A stretch of 35,713 bases of DNA from positions 1 to 35,713 of the IMG/VR virus record IMGVR_UViG_3300010413_000099, one strand, 5' to 3'. Origin of the DNA: a virus. The notes under the pieces were generated by a model. The model was not told the DNA's origin and searched no databases. It saw only the letters and a list, made by a program, of their open reading frames with translations. The translations under genes were made by a program, and so were the position numbers. Shown here piece after piece: positions 18,301-27,210 of the stretch (positions are counted from its first letter, which is position 1; every line of letters starts with the position of its first letter).

Positions 18301-20325
18301 ATGAATCTATTCGGTCTTGAAGTATCAATCAGCCGCAACAAGCAAAACAAGTCTTCGGTCGTCGGCCGGAATATTGCCCTTCAGGGTCTAGGGCAACCTC
18401 AATGGACGCCCCGGAATTATGCGTCATTTGCTGAAGAAGGGTATCAGAAGAACGTCGCCGTCTATGGTTCAATACGTGAAATAATTTCCGGTGCTAAATC
18501 CCTTCAATGGCAGTTGTTCAAACGTCAAAACGGCAAAATCTCTGAAATCAAAGATCATCCGCTTTTAAGTCTTATCAAAAAGCCGAATCCACAACAAACA
18601 GGATCGACGTTCATTGAGAATGCCGTCGGATATTATCTTCTTTCCGGCAACGAATATGAAGAAGTCATATTGAACAGCCGCAATCTTCCGATTGAATTAT
18701 ATACACACCGACCCGACAGGATGCGGGTTGTTCCTGGTCCGTTCGGGCCGCCTGCCGCTTTCGAATATACCGTCAACGGCATTGTTCATAAATGGATGGT
18801 TGACCCGATAACCGGGAAGGCCGAACTTTCACAATGGAAAAGCTTCAATCCGTTGAATGATTGGTATGGAATGTCAGCGATCGAGGCGGCCGCGTTCAGT
18901 ATCGACACGCATAATCAAGCAGGAGCATGGAACAAATCGCTTCTTGATAGTGGGGCCAGGCCTTCGGGTGCCCTTGTCTATGAATCAGGAAGCATGACGG
19001 ACACGCAAAAGAAAGATTTGCGGGCTGAATTGAAGGATAAATATTCGGGCGCTAAAAATGCCGGAAGCATATTCGTTCTTGACGGCGGGCTTGATTGGCG
19101 CGAAATGGGCCTTTCCCCGAAAGACATGGAACACATTGAAGGGAAGAATATGTCGGCCCGGGAGATTGCCCTTGCATATGGGATCCCGCCGCAAATTCTA
19201 GGCATTCCAGGTGACAACACATATTCAAATCAGAAAGAGGCCCGTCTTGCAATGTGGGAAAATACCATCTTGCCGCATGCTGATTCATTCAAGGGCCGAT
19301 GGAACACATGGCTTGCACCTTATTTCGGGGACAATCTTTTTCTTGATTACAACAAAGATGCGATCCCGGCGCTTTCATTACGTCGTGAAACTATATGGAA
19401 CAGGGTCAAAGATGCTGACTTCCTGACCGACAATGAAAAGCGCGAAGCCGTTGGCTATGCACCTATAAAGAACGGTGATACTATTTACAAGCCGATTTCG
19501 TCAGTTCCGGCCGGAAGTTCATTCGGTACAATCGACGGAAACAAGAACTTTGAAGCAAAATTCTTGAATCTTCAGAGCCCTGAAGACAGGGCGAAGGAAT
19601 GGCAAGCGCAAGTCTCATTGCGAATGAAGTTCGAAAGGGTAATGACGCCCGAAATCGCAAAGATTCTTGATGATAGAGCAAAGGCCGCGGCTGAAGCCTT
19701 CAAGTCGGGGGGTGTCCAGGCAGTCAAGATATCAATGGAAGGACACACGCCCGAAATGGCTAATCTGTTAAAGTCGAACTATACTGCAGTCATGGAAGAG
19801 TTCGGCGCCCGCATAATGGACGCCTTCAAGCATAAAGTGTCGGAACATAAAGACGCCGAAAGCTTCTTCAAGGCTTCAATCATACAGTGGGTCAACAGAT
19901 ATGCGGCAGGACGTGCGAATCTTATTTCAGGGACAACGATCGACACGATCTTTGAAACTATCAAAGAAGGTGAATCAGAAGGCCTGACGAATGATGAAAT
20001 CGCGAACAACATCATCGAAAAGACAGGCGGCGAAATTGGGTTCGCCCGGGCAAGGAATATCGCACAAACTGAAGTTCACGCCGCCGCAGTTGCCGCAAGC
20101 GATATCGGCATTGATTCAATGGGCCTGACGGATAGGACAAAAAGAATATGGCTTTCTTCCGGGGATGCCGCGACAAGAAGCACCCATCTTCAGGCAACAG
20201 GACAATTGAGGGACATGAAGACGCCCTTCGATATAGGCGGGGCAAAATTAATGCGGCCAGGGGATCCGGCCGGGCCGCCTGAAGAAGTCATTGCGTGTCG
20301 GTGCGTTTTAATCTACGAGGTTTGA
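18301..20325 (+). CDS. Portal protein fused to MuF-like domain
   Basis: The 674-residue protein starts with an HK97-type portal (about 1-400), recognisable by NVAVYGSIREI, HPLLSLIKKPN, YYLLSGNEYEEV and SAREIALAYGIPPQILGIPG. The C-terminal 130 residues (RARNIAQTEVHAAAVAAS ... HLQATGQLRDMKTPF ... VIACRCVLIYEV) match Mu gpF-like head morphogenesis domains. The portal forms the dodecameric DNA channel; MuF proteins are usually separate minor head proteins. It is the first gene after the late promoter. The fusion is continuous without frameshift. Confidence 0.93.
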   Translation: MNLFGLEVSISRNKQNKSSVVGRNIALQGLGQPQWTPRNYASFAEEGYQKNVAVYGSIREIISGAKSLQWQLFKRQNGKISEIKDHPLLSLIKKPNPQQTGSTFIENAVGYYLLSGNEYEEVILNSRNLPIELYTHRPDRMRVVPGPFGPPAAFEYTVNGIVHKWMVDPITGKAELSQWKSFNPLNDWYGMSAIEAAAFSIDTHNQAGAWNKSLLDSGARPSGALVYESGSMTDTQKKDLRAELKDKYSGAKNAGSIFVLDGGLDWREMGLSPKDMEHIEGKNMSAREIALAYGIPPQILGIPGDNTYSNQKEARLAMWENTILPHADSFKGRWNTWLAPYFGDNLFLDYNKDAIPALSLRRETIWNRVKDADFLTDNEKREAVGYAPIKNGDTIYKPISSVPAGSSFGTIDGNKNFEAKFLNLQSPEDRAKEWQAQVSLRMKFERVMTPEIAKILDDRAKAAAEAFKSGGVQAVKISMEGHTPEMANLLKSNYTAVMEEFGARIMDAFKHKVSEHKDAESFFKASIIQWVNRYAAGRANLISGTTIDTIFETIKEGESEGLTNDEIANNIIEKTGGEIGFARARNIAQTEVHAAAVAASDIGIDSMGLTDRTKRIWLSSGDAATRSTHLQATGQLRDMKTPFDIGGAKLMRPGDPAGPPEEVIACRCVLIYEV

Positions 20326-20327
20326 TC

Positions 20328-20534
20328 ATGGCAGAAAGTAAGATTAATGTGAATGTTGATAATAGATTACTTAAAGGCCTTGAATATGCTGTGAAAATAA
20401 TTGAACAATACGAGTCAGATATCAGAAATTCGAAAGACTTGATTGGCATAGATTTGGCCGAAAAAGGTTTTTGTCAGGGCGTAATATATAAAGAAGCCTT
20501 GTCAAAGATCGGCGAAGCTATGTTGACAGATTGA
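20328..20534 (+). CDS. Small protein between portal and protease
   Basis: The 68-residue protein (ESKINVNVDNRLLKGLEYAV ... FCQGVIYKEALSKIGEAM) is mostly helical with one cysteine. ATG 20328 lies two bases after the portal stop; the track of in-frame codons upstream belongs to the portal end. Not recognised. Confidence 0.65.
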   Translation: MAESKINVNVDNRLLKGLEYAVKIIEQYESDIRNSKDLIGIDLAEKGFCQGVIYKEALSKIGEAMLTD

Positions 20535-20546
20535 AAAGGGGGAATC

Positions 20547-21488
20547 ATGGAAACTCACGATCTAGCATTTGAAGTCAAGGAAGTCGGGGACGACGGCGTC
20601 TTTTCAGGATATGCGGCAATTTTTAACAATGTTGACCTGGGAAATGACAAAATTCTTCCAGGTGCCTTCATAGAATCGCTTCAGAGAAACAAAGGGAAGA
20701 TCCCTATATATGCCGATCACCGGACACATATCGGATATAATCTTCAGGCAGAAGAAGACAGTCGGGGGCTGAAGGTTAAGGGTCAATTAAATCTTGAAGT
20801 ACAGCTTGCAAGGGAAAAGCATGCACTGGCTAAACAGGCAAAGGAAGTCGGCGGCAAGATGGGTCTTTCAATCGGTTATTCTACTATTGACAGAGCTTAT
20901 GAAGACGACGTCAGGCTATTAAAGAAGCTTGATCTTTTTGAATACAGTTTGACGGCAATACCGATGAATCCGAAGGCAAGTGTTACAGCTATAAAGACGC
21001 ATGCTGACTTTTTGGAAATGAAGCCGGAACCGGAAGAAACGGAAAGCGAAATCAGGATCAGAATCCTTCCGCCCGGAAACTTTCAGTCTGATTCATTCAG
21101 AAGAACAACGCTAAAGGATAGCAAGCCGCGTGTATTTGCAATAATAGGCAAGCTGAAAGGTGAAACATCGACGACCGTCCAGGCGCTTCGTTTTCTCAAA
21201 GATGATGGATGGACAAAGGCAAGCGCCGTCAAGTGGGCAAAGGATCATGACTTTGTCAAGATGGCTTCAAGCTTGGATTGGAAAGAAGGGGGGCTTTGTC
21301 TATGTTTAAATGAAAATATAATTTCAGATGTCAGAAGCTTTGAAACGGCCTTGCGTGACGCAGGGGTTTCAAAGTCAAAAGCGCAGGCGTCAGCGTCAAT
21401 CGTGTTCGGTCGGAGTGACACCGACAGCACAGAATTGAAAGACGTTCAGGCCGAAATGGAAAGAATCGTTAATATTTTAAAAAAATAA
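20547..21488 (+). CDS. HK97-type prohead protease with C-terminal extension
   Basis: Residues 1-150 are an HK97-family (S78) protease: GVFSGYAAIFNNVDLGNDKI, His58 in YADHRTHIG, Ser108 in GLSIGY and the EYSLTAIPMNP motif. It cleaves scaffold parts during capsid maturation. Residues from about 165 form an extra module with RIRILPPGNFQSDSFRRTTL, then VFAIIGKLKGETSTTVQALR and DGWTKASAVKWAKDHD, seen in other phage proteins as an appended domain. The capsid gene lies 17 bases downstream. Confidence 0.92.
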   Translation: METHDLAFEVKEVGDDGVFSGYAAIFNNVDLGNDKILPGAFIESLQRNKGKIPIYADHRTHIGYNLQAEEDSRGLKVKGQLNLEVQLAREKHALAKQAKEVGGKMGLSIGYSTIDRAYEDDVRLLKKLDLFEYSLTAIPMNPKASVTAIKTHADFLEMKPEPEETESEIRIRILPPGNFQSDSFRRTTLKDSKPRVFAIIGKLKGETSTTVQALRFLKDDGWTKASAVKWAKDHDFVKMASSLDWKEGGLCLCLNENIISDVRSFETALRDAGVSKSKAQASASIVFGRSDTDSTELKDVQAEMERIVNILKK

Positions 21489-21505
21489 TACAGGAGGTCA
21501 GACAG

Positions 21506-22708
21506 ATGGAACTAAAAGAGTTGAAAGAAGGCTTCGAAGCAATGGGGACAGCCTTCGAAGAGTTCAAGAAGGCGAACGATCTTCGCCTGAAGCAGATTGA
21601 AGAGAAGGGCGGCGCCGATCCCCTTATCGAAGAAAAGCTTCAGAAGATCAACGCTGACATGGACGCAAAGCAGGAATTGATCGACAATGTTCAGGCAACG
21701 TTGAAGAGAATAGCACAGTCGAGCGAAGGCGGCCAGGAAGGCAAGGAAACTGCAGAAATGAGGGAATATAAAAAGGGCTTCAACAAGTTCCTTCGCAAAG
21801 GTCACGAAGACGGTCTTCTTGATCTTCAGAGGAAGGCGCTTTCAGTTGACAGCGATCCCGATGGTGGATATGTGGTCATCCCTGAAATGGACATGACTAT
21901 TCTTCGCAACCTTGCAGAAACAACGCCGATGCGTTCAAGGGCAAGCGTTCAGACTATCAGCAGTGATGCACTTGAACAGCCTAAAAGGACAAGCGGGGCA
22001 ACTTCCGGCGGATGGGTAGGAGAGACAGCAAGCAGAACTGAAACAACCAATCCGAAGCTTGGTCTTCTTAGAATCGAGGCGCACGAACAGTATGTCGAGC
22101 CTGCCGCGACACAGAAGTTCCTTGATGATAGCGCAATCAATGTTGAACAGTGGCTTTCCGATGAAATCGCGGAAACGATAGCACTGACAGAGAATACCGC
22201 ATTCATAACAGGGGATGGGATCGCAAAGCCGCGCGGGATTCTTACTTTCACCGCAGGAACAGGCGCCGGGCAGATCGAACAGGTCAATTCGGGTCATGCT
22301 TCACAGGTGACAGCCGACGGACTTATCAGCCTTCAGACTGCTCTTAAAGAAGGTTATCAGGTCAATGCCTCATGGTTCATGACAAGGGCAACCGTCGGAC
22401 TTATCAGGAAGCTGAAAGGTTCTGATAATAACTACTTGTGGCAACCTGGGCTGTCAGCAAGTGAGCCCGCAATGTTGCTTGGCCGTCCTTATGATATGGC
22501 ATCCGATATGCCTGAAGTGGCCGCAAACGCTCTTGCGCTTGCATATGGTGACTTCAGGCGGGGATATAAGATCGTTGACAGAACAGGTGTCAGGATTCTT
22601 CGCGATCCTTATTCTTCGAAGCCTCTTGTTCTCTTCTATGCTACAAAGAGAACAGGCGGGGACGTCACAATTCATGAAGCTATAAAAATTCAAAAGATCG
22701 CCGCTTAA
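21506..22708 (+). CDS. Major capsid protein, HK97 fold
   Basis: The 400-residue protein has an N-terminal coiled-coil delta domain (about 1-75), which acts as scaffold and is removed by the protease. The HK97-fold shell domain follows: GGYVVIPEMDMTILRNLAET, then the GDGIAKPRGIL stretch, NASWFMTRATVGLIRKLKGS, and AYGDFRRGYKIVDRTGVRIL near the end. The ribosome site is CAGGAGG, unusually canonical for this phage. Codon use is the most G/C-ending of the genome. Confidence 0.96.
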   Translation: MELKELKEGFEAMGTAFEEFKKANDLRLKQIEEKGGADPLIEEKLQKINADMDAKQELIDNVQATLKRIAQSSEGGQEGKETAEMREYKKGFNKFLRKGHEDGLLDLQRKALSVDSDPDGGYVVIPEMDMTILRNLAETTPMRSRASVQTISSDALEQPKRTSGATSGGWVGETASRTETTNPKLGLLRIEAHEQYVEPAATQKFLDDSAINVEQWLSDEIAETIALTENTAFITGDGIAKPRGILTFTAGTGAGQIEQVNSGHASQVTADGLISLQTALKEGYQVNASWFMTRATVGLIRKLKGSDNNYLWQPGLSASEPAMLLGRPYDMASDMPEVAANALALAYGDFRRGYKIVDRTGVRILRDPYSSKPLVLFYATKRTGGDVTIHEAIKIQKIAA

Positions 22709-22738
22709 TATAAGCGATCAGAAAGGGGGAATCATAAA

Positions 22739-23128
22739 ATGACAAGAGGAATGAAAGACAATATTTCAGTTGTTAGCAATATCGATCCTGATGATTATGT
22801 CGCGGATATAACCGGGACAACTATTGACCTTCAGGGTTTTAACAGCGCAACATTCGCGCTATTGCTTGGCACTATAACTGACGGAACCTTCACGCCGAAG
22901 CTTCAGCATGGGGATGCGTCTGACCTTTCCGACGCCGCCGATGTTGCGGCCGGGGATATCAACGGAACGCTGGCCGCGGCCGCGTCTGATACGAATCAGA
23001 CTGTTGACTATGTCGGGACGAAGCGTTATGTCAGAATGTTTGTGACCGTTACGGGGTCGCCTGCAACGGGGGCACAGTTGGCATGTGCTGTCATCAAGGG
23101 CAAGCCGTCACTGGCACCGGTAAGCTAA
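22739..23128 (+). CDS. Putative capsid decoration/stabilisation protein
   Basis: The 129-residue, alanine- and threonine-rich protein (ATFALLLGTITDGTFTPKLQ ... YVRMFVTVTGSPATGAQLAC) belongs to a type often found directly after HK97-type capsid genes. The pattern suggests a beta-sandwich. Position after the capsid gene and before a terminator supports a capsid accessory role. Ribosome site AAAGGGGG. Confidence 0.65.
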   Translation: MTRGMKDNISVVSNIDPDDYVADITGTTIDLQGFNSATFALLLGTITDGTFTPKLQHGDASDLSDAADVAAGDINGTLAAAASDTNQTVDYVGTKRYVRMFVTVTGSPATGAQLACAVIKGKPSLAPVS

Positions 23129-23147
23129 TCAGCAACAGGCAATGATC

Positions 23148-23179
23148 AAAGGGGCGGTTTAACCGCCGCCCCTTTTTTT
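23148..23179 (+). terminator. Intrinsic terminator after the capsid genes
   Basis: AAAGGGGCGG (23148-23157) pairs with CCGCCCC (23166-23172) and is followed by seven T's. It probably caps the highly expressed capsid transcript. A weak promoter-like pair (TTGCGT, 17 bases, TAAAAT around 23197-23225) follows. Confidence 0.9.
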
Positions 23180-23361
23180 AAGATTCTTGATTATGTTTTG
23201 CGTCTTTAAAATTAAAGGTATAAAATAGAGTTAAGAATTAAAAGGGCCGCATGAGTATTGACAAGGCAATGAAAGAGCGCGGGATAAGGCCGAAGAACAT
23301 TGCAGATTCAAAGGTTCTTTCAGGCTTTGATAAAATAAACAATAAACGGGAGGGCGGGCAA

Positions 23362-23592
23362 ATGAATAAAGTCACGGTTGAAATGATAGAAACTTCAAGG
23401 GGCGTCGATGATGGCAAGATCCATCCCGACACCTTTGTTCAGGGTGAACAGTACGAAATGGGCCAGGATCTTGCGGAAGTCTTCATCAAATTGAAGGTCG
23501 CAAAGGCCGTCGGAAAGTCTGACAAAAAGAAGAAAGAAGTTGAAGAGAACAAGGCCGTCGATGTCAAGGAAAACAAGAGCAAAAAAGGCTAA
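23362..23592 (+). CDS. Small head-region protein, unknown
   Basis: The 76-residue protein (VTVEMIETSRGVDDGKIHPD ... MGQDLAEVFIKLKVAKAV) ends in a lysine/glutamate tail. ATG 23362 lies behind GGGAGGG; the in-frame ATG 23251, with AAAAGGG upstream, is a fair alternative adding 37 residues. Small proteins of this kind lie between capsid and connector genes in many siphoviruses. Function not assigned. Confidence 0.6.
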   Translation: MNKVTVEMIETSRGVDDGKIHPDTFVQGEQYEMGQDLAEVFIKLKVAKAVGKSDKKKKEVEENKAVDVKENKSKKG

Positions 23593-23595
23593 TAC

Positions 23596-24183
23596 ATGAA
23601 ATTGATTTCAGTCAAAGATTTAAAAGAATACCTGGGAAGCGAAGTCGGGTCAAATCAGGACAGATTGCTATTGTCCATTATTCAACAGGTCAGCAAAAGA
23701 TTTGAAACGTATATGAACAGGAAATTGACTGAAACAACAACGACCGAATATTTCAGGGGCGGTGCAAAGAACTTCTTTGTTCAATATTGGCCGATAGCAA
23801 GTTCGCCAGCCGTGGTCGTGACTATTGAAGACGCGGCACAGGTTGAAAATACTGATTTTTGGGTTCAGGCCGACAGGGGCTTGATTGAATTCGGCTATCA
23901 GGTCAGCGAAGGGGATCCGAAATCGGTTGCCATAACCTACAAAGGGGGGTATGCGGCGACAGGCGGGGTGCTAAACGTCCCCGATGATCTAAAGGGGGCA
24001 TGCAGGATGCAAGCCGCTTATCAATTCAAAAGAAAGCGGTCGATCGGAATGTCGGGCGTGACAATGCCGGACGGTTCGGTTTCATACCAGGGCCGATCAG
24101 GTAGCGGGGATCCTGACAAGTTGTTGACTGAAGTCGAAAACATATTGAAATCATATAAGAGGCTTTCAATACTTGGGACTTGA
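23596..24183 (+). CDS. Head-tail connector (gp6-like adaptor)
   Basis: The 195-residue protein begins ISVKDLKEYLGSEVGSNQDR, LLLSIIQQVSKRFETYMNR and contains YWPIASSP and AITYKGGYA, the layout of phage connector adaptors (HK97 gp6/SPP1 gp15 type). It attaches under the portal to extend the DNA channel. Its position between capsid and tail completion genes agrees. Confidence 0.85.
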   Translation: MKLISVKDLKEYLGSEVGSNQDRLLLSIIQQVSKRFETYMNRKLTETTTTEYFRGGAKNFFVQYWPIASSPAVVVTIEDAAQVENTDFWVQADRGLIEFGYQVSEGDPKSVAITYKGGYAATGGVLNVPDDLKGACRMQAAYQFKRKRSIGMSGVTMPDGSVSYQGRSGSGDPDKLLTEVENILKSYKRLSILGT

Positions 24184-24826
24184 AGTTCAGACAAAAGAAA
24201 CGGGTCTTGACCTGACAAAGCTTTCACCAGAAATGCTGTCGGGTATTATGCTTGGAATCAACAAAGAGTCAATCGGGCTTCGAAACTATATAAACACCCG
24301 GCACTTGACCGGCGGCACTACAAACGACAGATTGAGCACAGTTTCAGGGCGGTTGAAGGCTTCAGGCAAGATCATTGAAGCCGGAATCAAAGGCAATGAT
24401 ATAATCGGCGGGGTCGAATACGGGGGGTCAGTTCGAGGGGGGAAGCCGGTTAAATATGCGGGCGTTCACATGGGCCCGGTCGGTCAAGTGACAAAGATCA
24501 AATCATCTTCGGGAAAATATCTTGCAATTCCTATCATGGCAGGCCGGACGCCTGCAGGGAAAGAAAAGACAGAAGCGAAGAGGTTGAAAGATAGGCGATT
24601 ACTTGATTTCATACCAAGAAGGGGCAAACCGCCCTTGCTTGTGCAGACCGGGAAGAATGTTTTCAATCCCATGTATGTATTGAAAAAAAGCGTCAAGATC
24701 AAGTCAAGGGTTCACCCTGAATTAATTTTGATTCAACGTCAGGACAAAATGGCGGCCGGTGTCGGGAAGGAACTTGACAGGGTAATAAAGAAATCAGCGG
24801 CGATCCTTAAAACGAGGACAAAATGA
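24173..24826 (+). CDS. Tail completion/neck protein, HK97 gp10-like
   Basis: The 217-residue protein has the basic, gp10-like pattern with GRLKASGKIIEAGIKGND, GVEYGG, and KYAGVHMGP. No ATG lies near the start; the reading begins at TTG 24173 with AAGAGG upstream and overlaps the connector by 11 bases. gp10-like proteins join heads to tails. Family call is moderate, from motif order and gene position. Confidence 0.72.
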   Translation: MGLEVQTKETGLDLTKLSPEMLSGIMLGINKESIGLRNYINTRHLTGGTTNDRLSTVSGRLKASGKIIEAGIKGNDIIGGVEYGGSVRGGKPVKYAGVHMGPVGQVTKIKSSSGKYLAIPIMAGRTPAGKEKTEAKRLKDRRLLDFIPRRGKPPLLVQTGKNVFNPMYVLKKSVKIKSRVHPELILIQRQDKMAAGVGKELDRVIKKSAAILKTRTK

Positions 24827-25236
24827 CAAGACGCGAAACTATATTGAACAAGCTGAAGGACATTGTCGAGGATATCCCCGAAGTGTCAAGCGTCCAGGTC
24901 AACAAAGTCGCTTTGCCCGATCTTGACATTGTAGGCTTCCCGGCTGTCTTTATCTTCGGGGGAACGCAGGATGAATCAGACAAAGCAGTCATCCCGGGTC
25001 AAAAGGTTTGGGAATGGGAAGTCTTCTTGTCGTTCTGGTCTATTGATGAAGATATGGAATCGCTCTTCAAGAAGATATATGACAAAATAGTCGCAAATCC
25101 TACGCTTGACAGGACAGCAATTGATTGTGACCTTGAAGACGTGCCGGACGTCAGCGTCATTGATCCTGAAAGGTCAATGGTCAGCATGAGTCTTGCTTTC
25201 AAGGTAATATATAGACATGAATTCGGGGCGGCATAA
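24823..25236 (+). CDS. Tail terminator-like protein
   Basis: The 137-residue protein (RETILNKLKDIVEDIPEVSS ... WEVFLSFWSIDEDMESLFKK ... SLAFKVIYRHEFG) fits small tail-terminator/neck proteins: N-terminal helix, central strand with W, second helix and terminal strand. These cap the tail tube. It overlaps neighbours by ATGA and TAATG. Confidence 0.65.
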   Translation: MTRRETILNKLKDIVEDIPEVSSVQVNKVALPDLDIVGFPAVFIFGGTQDESDKAVIPGQKVWEWEVFLSFWSIDEDMESLFKKIYDKIVANPTLDRTAIDCDLEDVPDVSVIDPERSMVSMSLAFKVIYRHEFGAA

Positions 25237-25685
25237 TGGCATTAATTGACAATGGAAATGCGGATCTAGTCAAGGCGATTTCAAACAATGTCAGATCAAT
25301 TATTTCTGAAACTATTAAATGGCAAACGGCCGAAGATGGTATCAGTCCGAATGCTGATTTGCAGGATCCGCTTGCAATTATAGACGTCCAGGGTGAAGCC
25401 TTTGAATATACACACGGAGAAAGGCCGAAATATTCTGACGTCAATGTTCTGATTCAGGTTCTTTTCACTGAAAGGACACCCGATGAAATCAAGGACAAGT
25501 CGCAAGAATATATTCATCGAATAAGGGACAACATCATTGTTGACAATATAAACACGGGAACGCTATTGACAGCAAGCCCGGTGTCACACGTTTTTTCAGA
25601 TTCAGTCAATGTGGTCTATGATGAACCGATTGTGACTATTAATTATCAGATGCGAATTCATTATCGAGAAGCGGGCACTTGTTAA
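25236..25685 (+). CDS. Second tail terminator/neck-like protein
   Basis: The 149-residue protein has a similar alpha-beta plan (AISNNVRSIISETIKWQTAE ... DVNVLIQVLFTERTPDEIKD ... VTINYQMRIHYRE) and immediately follows the preceding candidate. One of the two probably ends the tail and the other joins head and tail. No sequence feature settles which. Confidence 0.6.
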   Translation: MALIDNGNADLVKAISNNVRSIISETIKWQTAEDGISPNADLQDPLAIIDVQGEAFEYTHGERPKYSDVNVLIQVLFTERTPDEIKDKSQEYIHRIRDNIIVDNINTGTLLTASPVSHVFSDSVNVVYDEPIVTINYQMRIHYREAGTC

Positions 25686-25701
25686 ATAAAAGGGGGACGT
25701 C

Positions 25702-25884
25702 ATGAGGCTAAAAATAATAAAAGATAAAAACGACAAGTCAGTCAAAGTTGTTGATGAAAATGGCAACATAATTGAAAATGTTTCTTGTATAGATATCAAG
25801 CCGATCGGAAGTGACAGCCAGGTTGTTGCAGTATTAACGATCAAAGATATCGACATCGGAACAGGATCGGGGGACGAGCAATGA
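25702..25884 (+). CDS. Small beta-rich tail-region protein
   Basis: The 60-residue protein (MRLKIIKDKNDKSVKVVDEN ... QVVAVLTIKDIDIG) is predicted to be beta-rich and acidic. AAAAGGGGG precedes it and the next gene overlaps in ATGA. Not recognised. Confidence 0.6.
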   Translation: MRLKIIKDKNDKSVKVVDENGNIIENVSCIDIKPIGSDSQVVAVLTIKDIDIGTGSGDEQ

Positions 25885-26072
25885 AAATCAGAATGAAAAA
25901 AGATCAGGAAAGCCCTAAATATGGAAAGCTTTTCAAGGGCAAGGAGTATGACCTTGACCCGGCAACAGAACGGGCCTATATATCAAGGGGGATAGCAGAG
26001 AATATCAGCGCCCCTGACTATGAATCGAAATCAACGAAAAAGAAAACAAAGGGGGTGACTGAAAATGGGTAA
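25881..26072 (+). CDS. Small charged tail-region protein
   Basis: The 63-residue protein has a KIRMKKDQ...GKLFKGKEYDLDPATE core resembling the short SH3-like pieces placed before tail tube genes, and a basic tail (KSTKKKTKG). It overlaps the tail tube gene by 8 bases. Possible connector accessory; unproven. Confidence 0.6.
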   Translation: MKIRMKKDQESPKYGKLFKGKEYDLDPATERAYISRGIAENISAPDYESKSTKKKTKGVTENG

Positions 26073-27156
26073 GCACATTCATTATTTAGCAATAGGCGAA
26101 GAGGCTGTCAGGGGGACGGCAGAAAAGACGACAGTCGGATTCGTGCCGGTCATGAATTTCGGCGGAACGGGCTTTGATCCTACAGATGAACCGCGAAAGG
26201 AATTCAGGGGAGAGGAAAGCGCCCTAGGTGATACTTATATGCGAAGGCTTCAGGAAAAATGGGCGAAAGACTTTGAACTTCCATTCTTTACTGAATCGGG
26301 GACAAATGAAGGCTTTATCGTAAAACTGATTGAACACTTCATGGGGAAAAAGGTTTCGGCACAGAACGGGGCAACGGGTCAATATTATCATATGCTTTAC
26401 CCGGTCAGCGATCCCTATTCTTCAAGCAACCTGAACACAAAGGCCCTGACATTCAATTCGAACTTTTCGAAGGGCGCAACGGTCAAAAATCATCCGCTAA
26501 TTGGCGGCCGGGTCGGGGGCCTGACATTTACACAGGAAGCCGGAACAGGGTTAATGATGAATGTCAATGCCTTTGGCCAGACAGTCGGAACTCCTGAAGC
26601 TGAAATCGGAAGCCCGACCTTTGCCCCGGAAACAATGCGGGCAATGTATAACCACTTGACATGCTATACCGGGACAATAACCAGGACGGGAACGGGCCCG
26701 AACTATACTGACTTTTCATTCGGTTCGGCAACTTCTTTTTGTCCTGATAGCGTGACAATTACTTTCGAAGACAACAGGGAAGACAAGCTTCGTCTTTGTG
26801 GCCAGAACTATGCTGACAAGACGTTGAACAACAAAATCATGGTGACGGTTGAAATCACTATTGACTTTGAAGACCCGGCCGCTGGATTCAGTTCGGCCGA
26901 TGAATTTGACGGGTGGCTTGCCGATGTTACAACCGAAACAAATATGTTCTTTCATTGGGACACCGGCCTTCAGGAAGGCACAGGCGACAATCATTCGCTA
27001 TATATCGACCTTCCGCGTCTGATAAGGCAGGGCGGCGATCCTGAATTCGACGTTGAAAATGACCCGGTCATCACTTTGACATATAAAGGGTTGATGGATT
27101 TGACGACAACGCAATATCAGGGCGGAATCATGATCAAGAACGGCTATACAGGTTAA
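26065..27156 (+). CDS. Major tail tube protein
   Basis: The 363-residue protein has the marks of a siphovirus tail tube: EEAVRGTAEKTTVGFVPVMN at the start, KDFELPFFTESGTNEGFI, and a terminal Ig-like beta region. It precedes the chaperone pair and tape measure as in most long-tailed phages. It forms the stacked hexameric rings of the tail. Ribosome site AAGGGGGTGA. Confidence 0.85.
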   Translation: MGKHIHYLAIGEEAVRGTAEKTTVGFVPVMNFGGTGFDPTDEPRKEFRGEESALGDTYMRRLQEKWAKDFELPFFTESGTNEGFIVKLIEHFMGKKVSAQNGATGQYYHMLYPVSDPYSSSNLNTKALTFNSNFSKGATVKNHPLIGGRVGGLTFTQEAGTGLMMNVNAFGQTVGTPEAEIGSPTFAPETMRAMYNHLTCYTGTITRTGTGPNYTDFSFGSATSFCPDSVTITFEDNREDKLRLCGQNYADKTLNNKIMVTVEITIDFEDPAAGFSSADEFDGWLADVTTETNMFFHWDTGLQEGTGDNHSLYIDLPRLIRQGGDPEFDVENDPVITLTYKGLMDLTTTQYQGGIMIKNGYTG

Positions 27157-27161
27157 TCAAA

Positions 27162-27180
27162 GGCGGGCTTCGTGCCCGCC
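27162..27180 (+). other. Hairpin between tail tube and chaperone genes
   Basis: GGCGGGC (27162-27168) and GCCCGCC (27174-27180) form a perfect 7-bp stem over TTCGT. No T tract follows. It may stabilise the tail tube messenger or partially stop transcription to lower the downstream genes. Confidence 0.7.
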
Positions 27181-27210
27181 ATATTTCAAAACGAAAGGGG
27201 AAAAAGGGAA

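Noticed and set aside
23186-23225. Possible promoter after the capsid terminator
   Set aside because: The best -35/-10 pair (TTGCGT and TAAAAT) is weak; mentioned with the terminator but not called as a feature.
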